Assembly: GCA_030620095.1 (NCBI GenBank)
Contig: JAUTXW010002476.1
Coordinates: 48,501-112,500, forward strand
From: Kuschelorhynchus macadamiae
Taxonomy: Eukaryota; Arthropoda; Insecta; Coleoptera; Curculionidae
Direction: 5' to 3'
DNA length: 64,000 bases
Shown piece after piece: positions 33,758-45,426 of the stretch. The translations under genes and the position numbers were made by a program. Every line of letters begins with the position of its first letter. The stretch's first letter is position 1. The notes below the pieces were generated by a model. It saw only the letters and a program-made list of their open reading frames with translations. It was not told where the DNA came from and searched no databases.

Positions 33758-35993
33758 TGCTTATTACGCAGTTTTTTACGTAGAATCCAGTGGCGTAGTC
33801 AGATTTTTTTTATCACCTAACATTTTTGAGTTATTTACCAATATTATGTATTTTTAAATGGGACACCCTGTATTTGGTTGACAGTTCGATAGGGTTTTTT
33901 TTTAACTTTTCAAATATATAATTTGTGGTATTTATCTGTATCCGTTGCCCTAAAATTTACATTTTTAAATATTTTTTTCTAAAATATCCCAGATAGCCAT
34001 GAAAAACATTTGCTGTATCTATTCCACTACCTAGATCTACTTAGATAGATACCTTAAATTGGAGTTTCAATTAAGATTTTATACTAAATTTTTAAATAAT
34101 ATAAATATATTACCATACATCAATAACAATTTTAAGAAAACATCAAAAACAAGTAACAAGTTTATAACAATTTTTTTAAATTACAGCTTTAATAGCTTTA
34201 GCAAAACAAATACTTAATGATTTAGTTTACTTCTTATTTATTATTTACAAGAATTGCTGAAAATGATTTCCGTTTTTTTAACACATAATTCAGTCAGTTT
34301 TGAAATTCGATTAAGAGCATTCAATAATATGATTGATCGCCCTTGTAAATCTCGAAATGCCGTTTCGGTAGCTGCGCCCAGTTCTTTCATTGTTCGGTGG
34401 CGGGTTTTATAGACCTTATCTTGTATATAGCCCTATACGAAAAAATCCAGCACCGAAAGATCGGGAGACCGCGCTGGCCACCTTATTGGTCCATTAGTGG
34501 CTATCCATTTTTGAGGAAATTGATTTTACAAAAATGGGCGTACAAAATTAGAATTATGTGCAGATGCGCCATCTCGCTGAAAGAAGATATTATCTAAATG
34601 CGCCAGAGGAACGTTATCCAACAACTCTGGTATTACCTCCTGCAATATGTCTGGGTAACGAACCCCTGAGAGACCTTCTTCATATATGCAATAAACGATT
34701 TGTGTGCCCAAAATGTAGCATGCAACACTAAAGCCAAATCGACCTCATTGTTCCCGCTCAAATACTAAATATTTATTTTCCTGATGCCAGTACCTGGTAT
34801 TTTGTCGATTAAAAATACCAGCACTTGAGAAGTGTGCTTTATCAGACATATAACCATTCTTGCAAAATTTACATTTTCTCTAACTTTTAGTTGGAACCAA
34901 TTGCCAAAACGTAATTTACGTTCGGCATCGCCAGGGTGCAAGTGCTGCACTATGTTTACTTTATACGGAAAAAAATTGTATTCTTTAATATTGTCTGTGC
35001 TCTAGACTTAATAACACCGACTCCAGCTTCAATAGCTCTACATGAAACTGAATGGTTCGCCTGGACATAGGCCACGACGTTGATTTCATCATTTTCGCGA
35101 TTTTCTTTATTATATGATTTTGGTCGTAGCTGAATAAACACTCCATAATCATTCAAATTTTTTTTTCAGTATAGAAAATATTGTGGCAAAAGGCTGTCGT
35201 CGCTCATGATACCTAAAATTATTTTCACCTTTTAGATCCTAATTGTTCTCTTAATAATTATCAGAAAAACGATAGTTAGGATAATGGCATCCGTGGAAAA
35301 TTGATTTAAATACCCAGATGTAAAACACCTACCCCTTCGAATAAATATACCTACCACGATTTATTATAGATTTTACTCACTACTAGTTAACTAGATACCT
35401 ACATACCTGTTATAATAAAGGGCGGCAGCCTCAACATTATTTTCATTTGACTGTATGTAACAAACTAACATATACTTTTTAAAATTTTCATAACTTCGCC
35501 TTTCAGCCATTTTTAGCAATAAAGAAAGTATAAATGGGAAATAAATAAATGAGTAAATAAATATTAAAAAATGTAAGATAATGAGGTAAAAACTCAACAA
35601 TTAGGTATTACTTATCAAAACTTGACAGGAATAAACAATTCATATACAATTGTTTATTATGTATTATATTGTAAATTTCCTTAAAATGTAAAAATTGGGG
35701 TTGTTTTTTAAAATAAATACCACAAATTATATACATTTGAAAAGCTAAAAAAACCCTATCGAACGGTCAACCAATATACAGAGTGTCCCATTTAAAAAAA
35801 CATAATATTGGTAAATAACTCAAAAATGGTAGGTGATAAAAAAATCTGACTACGCCACTGGATTCTACGTAAAAAACTGCGTAATAAGCAGTTTTTACCT
35901 TTTTGATATCTCAAACGTTGGGAAAACCGCAAGTCTCTATCTTGTCAAATAGCCGAGATACCCCCGTAAAAGCATCGAAATTTGGACACCCTG
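33756..35993. mobile_element. Second mariner-like element with long inverted repeats, left end truncated
   Basis: The right arm ends GACACCCTG followed by TA (35994-35995). Its inner part pairs with 33756-33960: GCAGTTTTTTACGTAGAATC and GATTCTACGTAAAAAACTGC, and GGGACACCCTGTATTTGGTTG against its relaxed complement. About the outer 110 bp of the left arm are missing. The arms and gene organisation match 2952-5396, but sequence divergence makes it a distinct subfamily. Confidence 0.8.
34241..35510 (-). pseudogene. Mariner-like transposase, two exons, broken
   Basis: Homologue of 3662-4797. Exon 1 (35407-35510) encodes MAERRSYENFKKYML...YYNR. A 194-bp GT-AG intron (35213-35406) interrupts at exactly the same codon as in the first element (NR|Y-ERRQP, phase 2). 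Exon 2 carries KSYNKENRENDEINV, HLHPGDAERKL, a degraded first-Asp region, IFFQRDGASAHNS (second Asp) and a SPDLSVLDFF-like third-Asp segment near 34450. Frameshifts and stops are frequent. Confidence 0.8.
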
Positions 35994-36082
35994 TACATTT
36001 TAATATTTTTACCCAAAAAAAAACTAAAAGTATATTTGGTAATATGGCAATGCAAAAATTATAATAAGCACATTCCACATTA

Positions 36083-36678
36083 GCTTAAAATTTGAGCATG
36101 GCCACAAATTTTTTTTTCGCCGTTAGAATATTAATTAAAGCACCAGCACTTAGAGGGCGCCGAGGCTCGTTCTTCCCTCCTAGTGAAAGCAACGTCACTA
36201 CGGCCCTAACTAGGAACTCGAAAAATAGGTCCCATTTTTTTTATAAGCCCCTGGATGCAGAACATTATTTGCAATTCCTCCAAAATACAATAGAGGATTT
36301 TATGGACAATTTATCCATTGTTTATTACAATCAAGTATATTTTCAGCAAGATGGGGCACCTACACAAAATTGCAGAGTAGTGACTAACTACCTGAAGAAA
36401 AATTCGGCGACAATTGGATAGGTACAAATGGGCCAGTCAGATGGCCGTCGAGATCGCCTGACCTCACTTCGTTAGATTTTTCATATTGGGGCTACATTAA
36501 ACAAAAGGTCTACAAAACACCAATAGAAAATCGTGCGGACCTTATTAATTGAATTACAAGGGCGATAGAAAAAATAACTCCAAGGCAGATGGAAAACATT
36601 TTACAAGAGTTTCATAACAGAATTCGTACGTGCTATAAAGTTAATGGACAACGTTTTGAAGACCTTGTCTATAGATGA
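36083..36678 (+). pseudogene. Third Tc1/mariner-type transposase fragment
   Basis: C-terminal half of a DDE transposase. It carries VYFQQDGAPTQNCRVV (second Asp, near 36340) and, after a frameshift at about 36415, RWPSRSPDLTSLDFSYWGYI (third Asp), then VYKTPIENRADLIN, a TGA at about 36552, and an in-frame tail to a TGA at 36676-36678. The first-Asp region and N terminus are missing. Orientation is opposite to its neighbour, and the sequence is clearly a different subfamily. Confidence 0.8.
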
Positions 36679-37513
36679 ACTTTTTTCTTGGTTTTTTATT
36701 ACTCACGTAGCTTTAGTTCTATTTCGTGTTTTTCCTTGAGAGGATTTTTTATGCTTGAATATTATTTAAATTAGTGTTTTGTGGCGTAATGACAGTTAAA
36801 GCTACTCAGTAATATCCTTAATAAATACCTATTTAACTATAATATTGGTAATATTTCTTATAGTAAATAATAAACAATGATCAGTTATACAGCGTGTGAA
36901 AACATCAAAAAACAGTCATTTTAAAATAACTTTTTTTAGGTAAGTTTATTTATATTTATAATGTTAACTAATTTTTCGTTTTTACTCAATTTACATTGCT
37001 GTATAAGATATGCTTAGCCTTATAGATAACATATCATAGGCATTTTATTCCTTTATTATATGTTAAGAACTCAATTTAATATCATGTGAAATTCAAAAAC
37101 CCAGTCCTTCCTTAGTACCTATATTTGATGACCGCAAAACGTTAAATACACCATTTGGAAAAACAGTTTTGAGCAGTACGTTTGCAAATTCTAATACCTT
37201 GTTTTTTTTATTCGTACATTGAACAAAACAATAATTCTGAACTAAGGTATGTACCTACTTTAAAAATTAGAAGGTGAATAAAAGAATGACAGCTGTGTTG
37301 TTTCTTTATTTCAAATGGTATGCAAGTAGTTTTTTTCAGTAGTTTTTTTAGGCTGAATTTTTAATTATTTCATTAAGCCGCCATTACGGAGCCATTGTGT
37401 GGTGAACCAAAGCCAAACAAGTTGTAGCACAGAATAAAATGCAAGAACTACAGAGATTAGCGATTTACGATAGCACTGCAGGTGTTGCTGTGCTTGCCGC
37501 TTCTTGATGTATT
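36679..37513. other. AT-rich non-coding stretch
   Basis: No gene is seen. A partial CGCCATT-family word (AAGCCGCCATTACGGAGCC) lies at 37375-37393. Confidence 0.4.
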
Positions 37514-38400
37514 TCTAAAAGGTGAGGCAGAGAGAGAGAGCATACTTTGAAATTGACATCAGCGTCTCAACAGAACCAGGAAAAGAGGCAGACATACACA
37601 TCCCTGACGGCTCGCAGAATCCATCTGGGGCTGGCTTGGGAGTGTATATACCAGAACTCGACCTGAAAATTAGTATGGCCCTAGGCAAAGGAGTGACTGT
37701 TTTCCAGACAGAACTGCTTGGAATTCTGCAAGGTGCCGTACAAACAGAAAAAGAAAGAATAACAGGTAAAAAACTTGTTATTCTCCCAGACAGCAAACAA
37801 GTCTTGAAAATCCTAAAAAAGAATAAAATAACATCCAAACTGATTCTTTAGTATCACCAGATACTGGAGACGGTTTCCCAGAGGAATACGGGCATAGTGT
37901 CCTGGATTAAGGAACACAGTGGAATCGAAGGAAATGAAAAAGCAGATATGCTGGCGCGTAACGGAGCAAAGGGCAAACCATGCGGCCCTGAACCCTTCGC
38001 GCCGCTATTTTCTAAGGCAAACAATCTAAACATAAATGAACAGTCAACAAAGATATTAAAAGAGAGATGGGAGAGACAGGGCTTTAGACACTCAGGTGCC
38101 GCAATTCTACAGAGTGCCTCCTTGGGCTCTCTCGAGGAAATCTTAGAAGACTGGTAGGAATGCTAACGGGACACTGTAAACTAAACAAACACCTTCACAC
38201 CTTGGGCGTCCTCCCGGTTCCAAGTTGTAGGGGGTGCAACGAGGACTACGAGACTGCTGAACATGTTCTTTGTTACTGCCCAGTTCTTGTAAATACCAGA
38301 GAATCCATTATGGGGGAAAGATGATCATAAATGGCCACAATCGGAGAATGCTCGGCCGATGCTGAACTATATCAACGTTGTTGGCTGGCGCGACGAGTAA
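37514..38400 (+). pseudogene. Non-LTR retrotransposon RNase H and C-terminal tail
   Basis: The fragment encodes a retroelement RNase H: DGSQNPSGAGLGVYI (first Asp), FQTELLGILQGA (Glu), LPDSKQVLKIL (Asp), then after a TAG (37849-37851) SWIKEHSGIEGNEKADMLAR (His/Asp). The tail has a Cys/His cluster (CRGCNEDYETAEHVLCYC, about 38226-38280) common at the end of LINE pol proteins that keep RNase H, as in the I and LOA-like groups. Higher GC content than the surroundings suggests a separate origin. No RT is present here. Confidence 0.82.
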
Positions 38401-38489
38401 AACTCTGAAGGAGGTTACAATGGGCTCACTTGAAAGGCCTAAGTGATAGGTTGGCGCAAGTCACCCCTCCATACTCTCTATCTATCTAC

Positions 38490-38880
38490 CTATCTAAGCC
38501 GCCATTTTGTACGCCATGTTGGATTCGTACCAACATTTTGCCAGTCAATTTTTATAATACTTGATGTTTGTACAAAATTTGAGATAAATTGGATATGTAG
38601 TTGTTTAGTAATAATATTTTCAACATTTCAGTAGGCCGCTATTTTGTTTTGTCATTTGGGATTTTTACCAAAATATTACCATCCCATATGACCCTTAATG
38701 TTTGACCAAAATTTGAGGTCAACGTGGTAAGTAGCCTTTTAGCTATGCCGCGCACAGACAGACCGACGGAATTGAGAACATATGTTGCATCTAGGGACCC
38801 TGAAACGTGAAGATTGAAAAAATCTCGGAGGATAATTTTTTCACGATTACAATACTTCCCTTATGAGGCCACATAACAAA
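38490..38880 (+). repeat. Dispersed repeat, CGCCATTTTG family, longest copy
   Basis: Two cores (AGCCGCCATTTTGTACGCC near 38496; GGCCGCTATTTTGTTTTGTC near 38633). They are followed by GTTGGATTCGTACC, CATATGACCCTTAATG, CCGCGCACAGACAGACCGAC, CCCTGAAACGTGAAGAT, TTTTTTCACGATTACAATAC and TTCCCTTATGA. It shows the uninterrupted form of the region hit by the 5995-8178 insertion. Confidence 0.6.
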
Positions 38881-39439
38881 TTTCAATATTTTTAGACAAA
38901 ACAATTAAAAGATATTGAATGATAAAATAATTTCTGCAATTAGGGCTTTCAATTTCGAAACCAGTTTACAGCTTCGAAAACCATGAGATTAAAAACGCGA
39001 TCTGGCAAAATTCCTTAAATTTAATAACGCGATCCACGGAAGAATTGAAATGTAAACGTTATTACTCAGTTCGCGTATTGATCGTTCGATCGCAGTTTGT
39101 CTATGATTTGCAGAACTTCACTTTTGTTGCCGGGGGCTCCCAAAATACGTACACAATTAGTAACAAATTTTATTTAGTTGTTTTTAAAATATGAATTGGT
39201 ATAGCGTAGGCTATAGCGTATTTAAAGCTGTTTTAGTATCTATCTTAAAGTTTTTTACTAATTATTATTAAATGTCAGAAACTGTATAAACTTCACTACG
39301 TCTGAAACAATAATGCCCCTCTCCGGCCGACCCAACGCTGCTGAGTTGATCGCTTCTCCGCCCAAATTGAGGTTATGTGATAATTTGGGCGCCGAAAGTG
39401 CAGTATCTGTATTAATCTGTGGTTATACGTTTAAGGTAA

Positions 39440-39560
39440 CATTTTAACAAATAATTTTTCTAAATGTCACAATTATAAAATGACAGTGACATAAGCGAAA
39501 CATAACCGGAGAACTAAGAGTTTTAAGTACCATGGCAACTAGACCTGGGGTGATTTAGCG
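39440..39560 (-). repeat. Repeat homologous (inverted) to 33097-33250
   Basis: AAATGTCACAATTATAAAATG and GACAGTGACATAAGCGAAAC are the reverse complement of 33130-33200 with few differences. The ACTAGACCTGGGGTGATTTA end resembles the TGGTCTAA words at 33255 and 47683. Confidence 0.55.
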
Positions 39561-40850
39561 AAACAACTGACAAAGGTTGGAAGTAGCATCCATTTCTTAA
39601 ATGGAAAATTGAATGTATTTTTTGACGTCAAGTAGGCCAGTTTTTCATTACGATTTGACAATTACTGTTAACCTTAAAATTATTTTGTTGACGTTGAGCA
39701 AAACACGACACATTTGTTTGGCCTAATTAATTAAGTATATTTTATTATTTTGGAAATAATTAAAAGGTGATGAAGAGTTAAAAATCTGAAGCTACTAAGG
39801 TCTGCCTGGAGATCCTTAATATTTGTGTTTGTTATACTTCTAAAATGGAAGATATAGCAGCATTGTTGGCATCAATTGGTGATGGTGAATAATATTGTAC
39901 CTAATACCTACTAATATTCTAATAAAACAGAAGTTAACAAATAAGTGGTGATTTCAAGAGACCTAAATTTGACTTTAATTAATCGCTACATGTGAGTGCA
40001 GTGAAAAAAGTAAACATTTTAGTGGATATTATATTGTGCTTTTCCAGAACAGATTTTAATGTTATTATACCTTATTATAAAGGCGTAATATAATATTTTT
40101 GCACTTGTATTTCCAAATATTTTAGAGACATTAGAGAATATGATATTCTTAAAGACACTGTCAGGTATTTCGAGGTAGGAAATAACTATTTTAAGATACA
40201 TAACACCTTTTTAAATAAATAGGACACTAAACAAACATTTGTTAAAGAATCAACATTAAACTAAAATCTAATAATTTTAGCAGACAATTGTTGAATACTT
40301 TAGTAAGCCATATTTTGAGATAGAGCTTAAGTTTTTTTTCTTTATTGTCTACAAATTCAATGTACTGTAGTGATAAATGCATACATATCTTTATTAGAGT
40401 GGGCTAGTTTTAGACGTACTAGTCAAAATGTTATATTTATTCGGAATTAAATATTTTTTCAAAATGAAACTTCCAACTTTAATTTCTAATACATTTGTTT
40501 TCTATATTTATCTAATGAATTGGTAATAAGAATATGTTTTTTATTTTTCCAAATGTATTGTTTATTTTAAGATGATTTTTAATAAAATGGTAATATGGTC
40601 TTAATAAAATAAGTTACACACTTATTCTATGTTAAAATTATTAAAATACATAATAGGATTTATTAAATCATTAGAAAAAATAAACAAATAGAAGTTAATA
40701 CTTTTACCATTTAATTATAAAGTTTAAAATAAATAAAAGCCCTTATTGAAGAAGGGCAACCACCAGCATTTAGATCAGTTTAAAAGAGTAAAAAATGAAA
40801 AATTAACCCTTTACAATTTTGCAGAACTTTGCATTTTAGGGTGCTTGGGC
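39561..40850. other. AT-rich non-coding stretch
   Basis: No supported gene. A 16-codon frame at 39845-39892 (MEDIAALLASIGDGE) is too short to call. Confidence 0.4.
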
Positions 40851-40854
40851 CCCA

Positions 40855-41140
40855 TGTTTTCCCACTTCTGTCAGTCTGTCTGTACGCAGCATAGCTTAAA
40901 AACTACTTATCCAGTTGAATTTAAGTTTTCAACAGAATGGAAACATTTTGGTATATAGAATATGGCGAAACAAAATGGTGGCCTAATGAAATAAAATTGC
41001 ATAAAACTCAAGTGAGAAACAGAGACAGACTGGTAAAATTTTAGTCCGAATCTTGTATGACAAAGGTAAATGACGGCCTAATAAATTATTTGAATATGCA
41101 GACAATCTGTACGAGGGAAATTGATTGCCATCTAAAGTAG
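40855..41140 (-). repeat. Dispersed repeat, CGCCATTTTG family, reverse copies
   Basis: CAGTCTGTCTGTACGCAGC near 40872, CAAAATGGTGGCCTAATGAAA near 40972, TGACGGCCTAATAAATT near 41070 and GTACGAGGGAAATTG near 41110 follow the family order in reverse. Confidence 0.45.
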
Positions 41141-43129
41141 TCCCTCTCTAATATTTTTATTATTTCTCGTACTAAAAAATATTACACACAGTGTAATTTT
41201 TTACATGGAATGCTCTGTATAAAGAAGCCCTTTTAAGAAATACTCTATTTGTAACTGTTACGAAATTTATATACTCAAAAATAATATGGCCATTTGCAGG
41301 AAGGTATTAATTTTAGTTTTTTAAATATCATAGGTGGGTATATCAGAAAATTTGGCATGAAGTTTTTTGGAAAGATATTTTTTAGCTTTTCATAGGTGTA
41401 AAAAATAGACAGGGTATTCATTTAATAAAAATAGATATTTTGTCACTCTCTATAAATTTCAAAGATACTGATATGATACCATATGATTGGGAAGAAAAAA
41501 ATTTACTTTGCATTTTTTTCATTGCATTAAAAATCACAGTTGATCCTATACCTAATAGAGTAATTTTATCGTCTAAAAACTAAAAATTGACGTTTGGAGA
41601 GTTTACATAACTACCAAAAGGAACAGTTGGAACTGAAAAATAAATATTTCTATGTTCATACCTTAACTTTTGGAAATTTGTTTAAAGATTCATATAGCAC
41701 CCATAACTAATTTCATAATGGTATCAATCTCTAACTTTCTATATCCCTGTAAATCTGTATCTATAAAACGCCTAAATATAATTATTTTTTTTTAGATTTA
41801 AGTATAGTCATAAATCTTTAAGATATAAATGAAATAATTTTCCATTTTGATTATTATGAAATTGACTGGAACTTCTTTAATTTTTTTTTTAAAGTGTTGC
41901 GATATTTTATAGTGAAAATCAAGTCTATATTTGTCACTAAATAAAACAATATTACAATTGGACATGTTTTTATTGTTCAAGTTGTTACAAGCTGAAATTA
42001 GTTTCCATTGCTGCTGATTTCTGGTGATATGTAAGTACACACCATTTTCTTTTACAAAGGGTCCAAAGGACTCACACTGTGACTAGAAATACCTAAAAAG
42101 AAGAAAAAATATTGTAAAAAAATTGCTTTTCGAAAAATCAGCTGTAAATATGCTGTTAAAAAAACTTCCTTATTGATAAAATAGGTATATTTCCAATTTT
42201 CGTTAAAAATTAAAAGCAATACTTAAGAAGCATATTCCCCTTAAGAAAATATGAAGAATATCCATATAAATATGGCTTTTTAAACTTGTGTTTGTAACCA
42301 ACAGCATGTATAGTACCTCAACCCAATTTTTTTTATTCAATATAACCATAACCCCTACATTAATTAATTAATTTTAGGTACTGATGTCCAAATTTGTAGA
42401 CAAAATTCAAGTTTACTAATTTTCAACCAGAATTTATATATTGAGTTGTGGTTTTCGATAATGCCTAGCACTATATGTTGGATTTATCGCTTCGAAAATG
42501 CAAAAGGCCACAAGAAATCTGTTACACAGAGTATTATTTAAGCCCTTGTCATTTTCACAAAATGTTTATACACACACAATGACTATTACAAAACGAAATA
42601 TTATATTGTTCTTTTCTACCCAGGATAATTCACACCCGAATACCAAAAAACTTTTTTTATATAAAGGGTGTTTTCACCAAAATGTAAATTTTTCTGGATG
42701 TGTTGTTTTTCTCAGCTCCCATATGCATCAAACAATTGTTTCTTACCCCATTCTATTGTGAACTTTTTACTTTAAACTAACTTTCATGATCCATCAGATT
42801 AAAAGGTCATTTGAGAGTTTAAAAATTAATGAAACTTATTAAATAATGGTAAAAAGTCTGTTATTATTTAAATTTACATAGATATTAATGAATTCTAATG
42901 ATGGGTTTAAAGTTAGTTCAAAGTAAAAAATATGCAAAACAGTTTTTTATAAGTATAATGTTTTTATTTATATTTTGACATCTAGATACAGCTTTAACTA
43001 TAGAAAATAAAAACACAATAATTGTAGGATTTTTTCACTATTATCTTCTAAGAATACAAAATATTACTGAATAGAAGAAATTACATAACCTATATTTTTT
43101 TTAGCTGGCCCCATTTAATGCAACATTAA
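41141..43129. other. AT-rich non-coding stretch
   Basis: No gene recognised. Scattered CCCTGTA- or CTCTGTA-type words suggest MITE debris, but no pairs could be assembled. Confidence 0.35.
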
Positions 43130-43290
43130 ATTAATCTGAAGTTAGCAATTATATCAGGTTTGGTACCTTTATCTTTAAAGATTATCCAAAAAATTAATAA
43201 AAGCCATTTCATAAGAGGCAAAGATATTAGTCCTCTCTCTCTCTCTCTGAACTCATATATTTATAATCGGTATGAAAAGACTAATTTAAT
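43130..43290 (+). repeat. MITE fragment related to the inner element at 45105-45305
   Basis: GGTACCTTTATCTTTAAAGATTA, AAAGCCATTTCATAAGAGGCAAA and ATATTTATAATCGGTATGAA match the 45105-45305 palindrome. A CT dinucleotide run (about 43234-43248) lies inside. Confidence 0.5.
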
Positions 43291-44919
43291 TAGATAATAA
43301 TATTCAAGGTGTCACATTTAAAAAATCCATGTTATGTAGTTTTTTCTACTTTTCAATAATTTTTAGAAATATTTGATATTCTTAGACCATAATACAGGAA
43401 TAATCCTACAAATTTTGAAATTAAAGTTTTTTTTTAAATTGTCTATAATTAAAGATGTAACTAGGTGTCAAAAATATAAATGAAAGCCCTGTACAACAGT
43501 CGCATTTATAAATTTAGAGACATTACCTTTATTCATAACTGAGGTAAGAAATAATAGTATAAGGGATACAAAAGTTGAGAAAAAAAAAACATGTTTAAAA
43601 AAAAATTACAATTTCGTTAAAAACAACCTGTACAAAAAAAAACTAAAGCATTAAAAAAAAACAAGGAAAACTTTTTTTTACAAGTGTTTTACAAAACACT
43701 CTGTAAAACAACTTATTGAAGACCTGCTTTAACATCCTCTAGGCTATAAACTTAGTGCTAGACCCTGGACTAGGACCCTTGCCTCCCCTGGAAAATGTAA
43801 ATATTGTATATTACATATATAAATTACATTTATATACCAAATGGACTATGCATGACCTTTTTTGGTTTTTTTTCATCAGTTATGGTTCTGCGGGCGCCCA
43901 TGCAATATCCCAAAAAAAAGACATCACCTCCCCTATGCCCCCCTTAGTTACGCGCCTGCTAGACAGTGTCGAAAACCGTAACTAAATATGTTAATTTTTG
44001 TTGAACAAAAATTGAGATCTGAATATTGTCCAAAAATTTCCATCTTTAAGTTCATCATTTATACGTCACAATCCACAATGCCACTAGGTATTCTAAAAAT
44101 TATACTGAACAAAGCCTATAAGAAAGGGTGAATTGCGAGGTAGCTACTGGGACTACACATAAATCTTATAAAACTAGCTTGAGGGAAATTCCCTACATTT
44201 TATATATGATGTAGTTCTTGACTTTCTGAACAATAGATACCATGATCACCTCCAAATCTTACAAAATAGAGACAGAATTGAATTTATAAAATAAAATTAT
44301 TCTGAAGAAAAAATCGAGAAAAAAAATGTTTCTTGTTACAAAATACAGTTTTCAACTGTGAGTAATCTTAATTTTCATAGACTTAAGTCAGTTATACTTT
44401 ATTTGATATGATTAAAAACGGCAACATACAGATGTTTCAAGTAAATTGAAGTTTCAAAAATAAAATTTTAAACAAAACGAATTACAAATTCATGTATAGT
44501 CTTTTTTAAGGTATTAAACCTGAGTTTACCAAATTGCATATAAACCAGACGTTTTGTTCTTTAATAAAACAAAATAGTCCATAATAAAAAAACAGCAGCT
44601 GCACCTTATACAACATTTTTGGGACATCCTGTATAAATATTTAATCCTTACAAAATGTACTTTTAGCAACCTAGTTTCTTCCAGTACCTAACAAGGTATC
44701 CCAGAATTACATAATAATGGATTTGAAATAACCTCTTCTGGTCAAAAATGGCAAACACAGTTTACTTAACTTACAAAAAATAAGGTTTCTTCATGATATA
44801 GGTATAATGTATAATGTTTTCTCTAAAATTAAGTTTGGTTCACTTTTGTTACTTTATGTATATTAATGTAGTTTTGTTTAATTTTTAACACATCTGATAT
44901 TTTATACAGATTTTATGTA
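43291..44919. other. AT-rich non-coding stretch
   Basis: No gene seen. CATCCTGTATAAA near 44629 and GCCCTGTACAACAG near 43487 look like isolated MITE ends. Confidence 0.35.
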
Positions 44920-45426
44920 CAGGATGTTTGGTTATATTTTAAACAGTACCCTAGAGACTTTATTATGAGTTATCAAAAAACTTTAAATATAAGTGTTTAG
45001 GTTTGGTCAATTTACAAGAAAAACAAACAAAAGATAATAGGAAATTTAGTAAATGGGCATCGACTGCGTTATTTTAAAAGGCACACCCTGTATAATAGAT
45101 ACACCTCAAATGGTTTCTTCTTGCTGATTATTAATAATGGACTAGGTTTAAGACCTTTATCTCTAAAGATAAACAAGAAATTTAAGAAAAACCCTATCAT
45201 AAGAAGCAAATCTCTTACACATTGCCTCTTATGGCAGGGTTTTTCTAAAATTTCTCTATTATCTTTAGAGATAAAGTTTAAACCTAGTATATTTATAATC
45301 GGCAAGAATGATTAATGAATGATGATTTTGTTCAAACCCAAAAACATTTGTATTTAAAGTTTTCTGATAACTCATAGCATAAGGCCTCTAGGGTACGTAC
45401 CATTTAAAATATAATCAGGCTCCCTG
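44920..45426. mobile_element. Mariner-type MITE (507 bp) containing a second MITE
   Basis: The outer element begins CAGGATGTTTGG and ends GGCTCCCTG, with TA on both sides (44918-44919, 45427-45428). Arms of about 95 bp pair imperfectly: TTATATTTTAAACAGTACCC with GGGTACGTACCATTTAAAATATAA. Inside, 45105-45305 forms its own palindrome: ACTAGGTTTAAGACCTTTAT with ATAAAGTTTAAACCTAGT, and AAGAAAAACCCTATCATAAG with its complement. The open frames on both strands there come from the palindrome. Confidence 0.75.

Noticed and set aside
45069..45315. Complementary 64- and 78-codon frames
   Set aside because: They result from the inner MITE palindrome.
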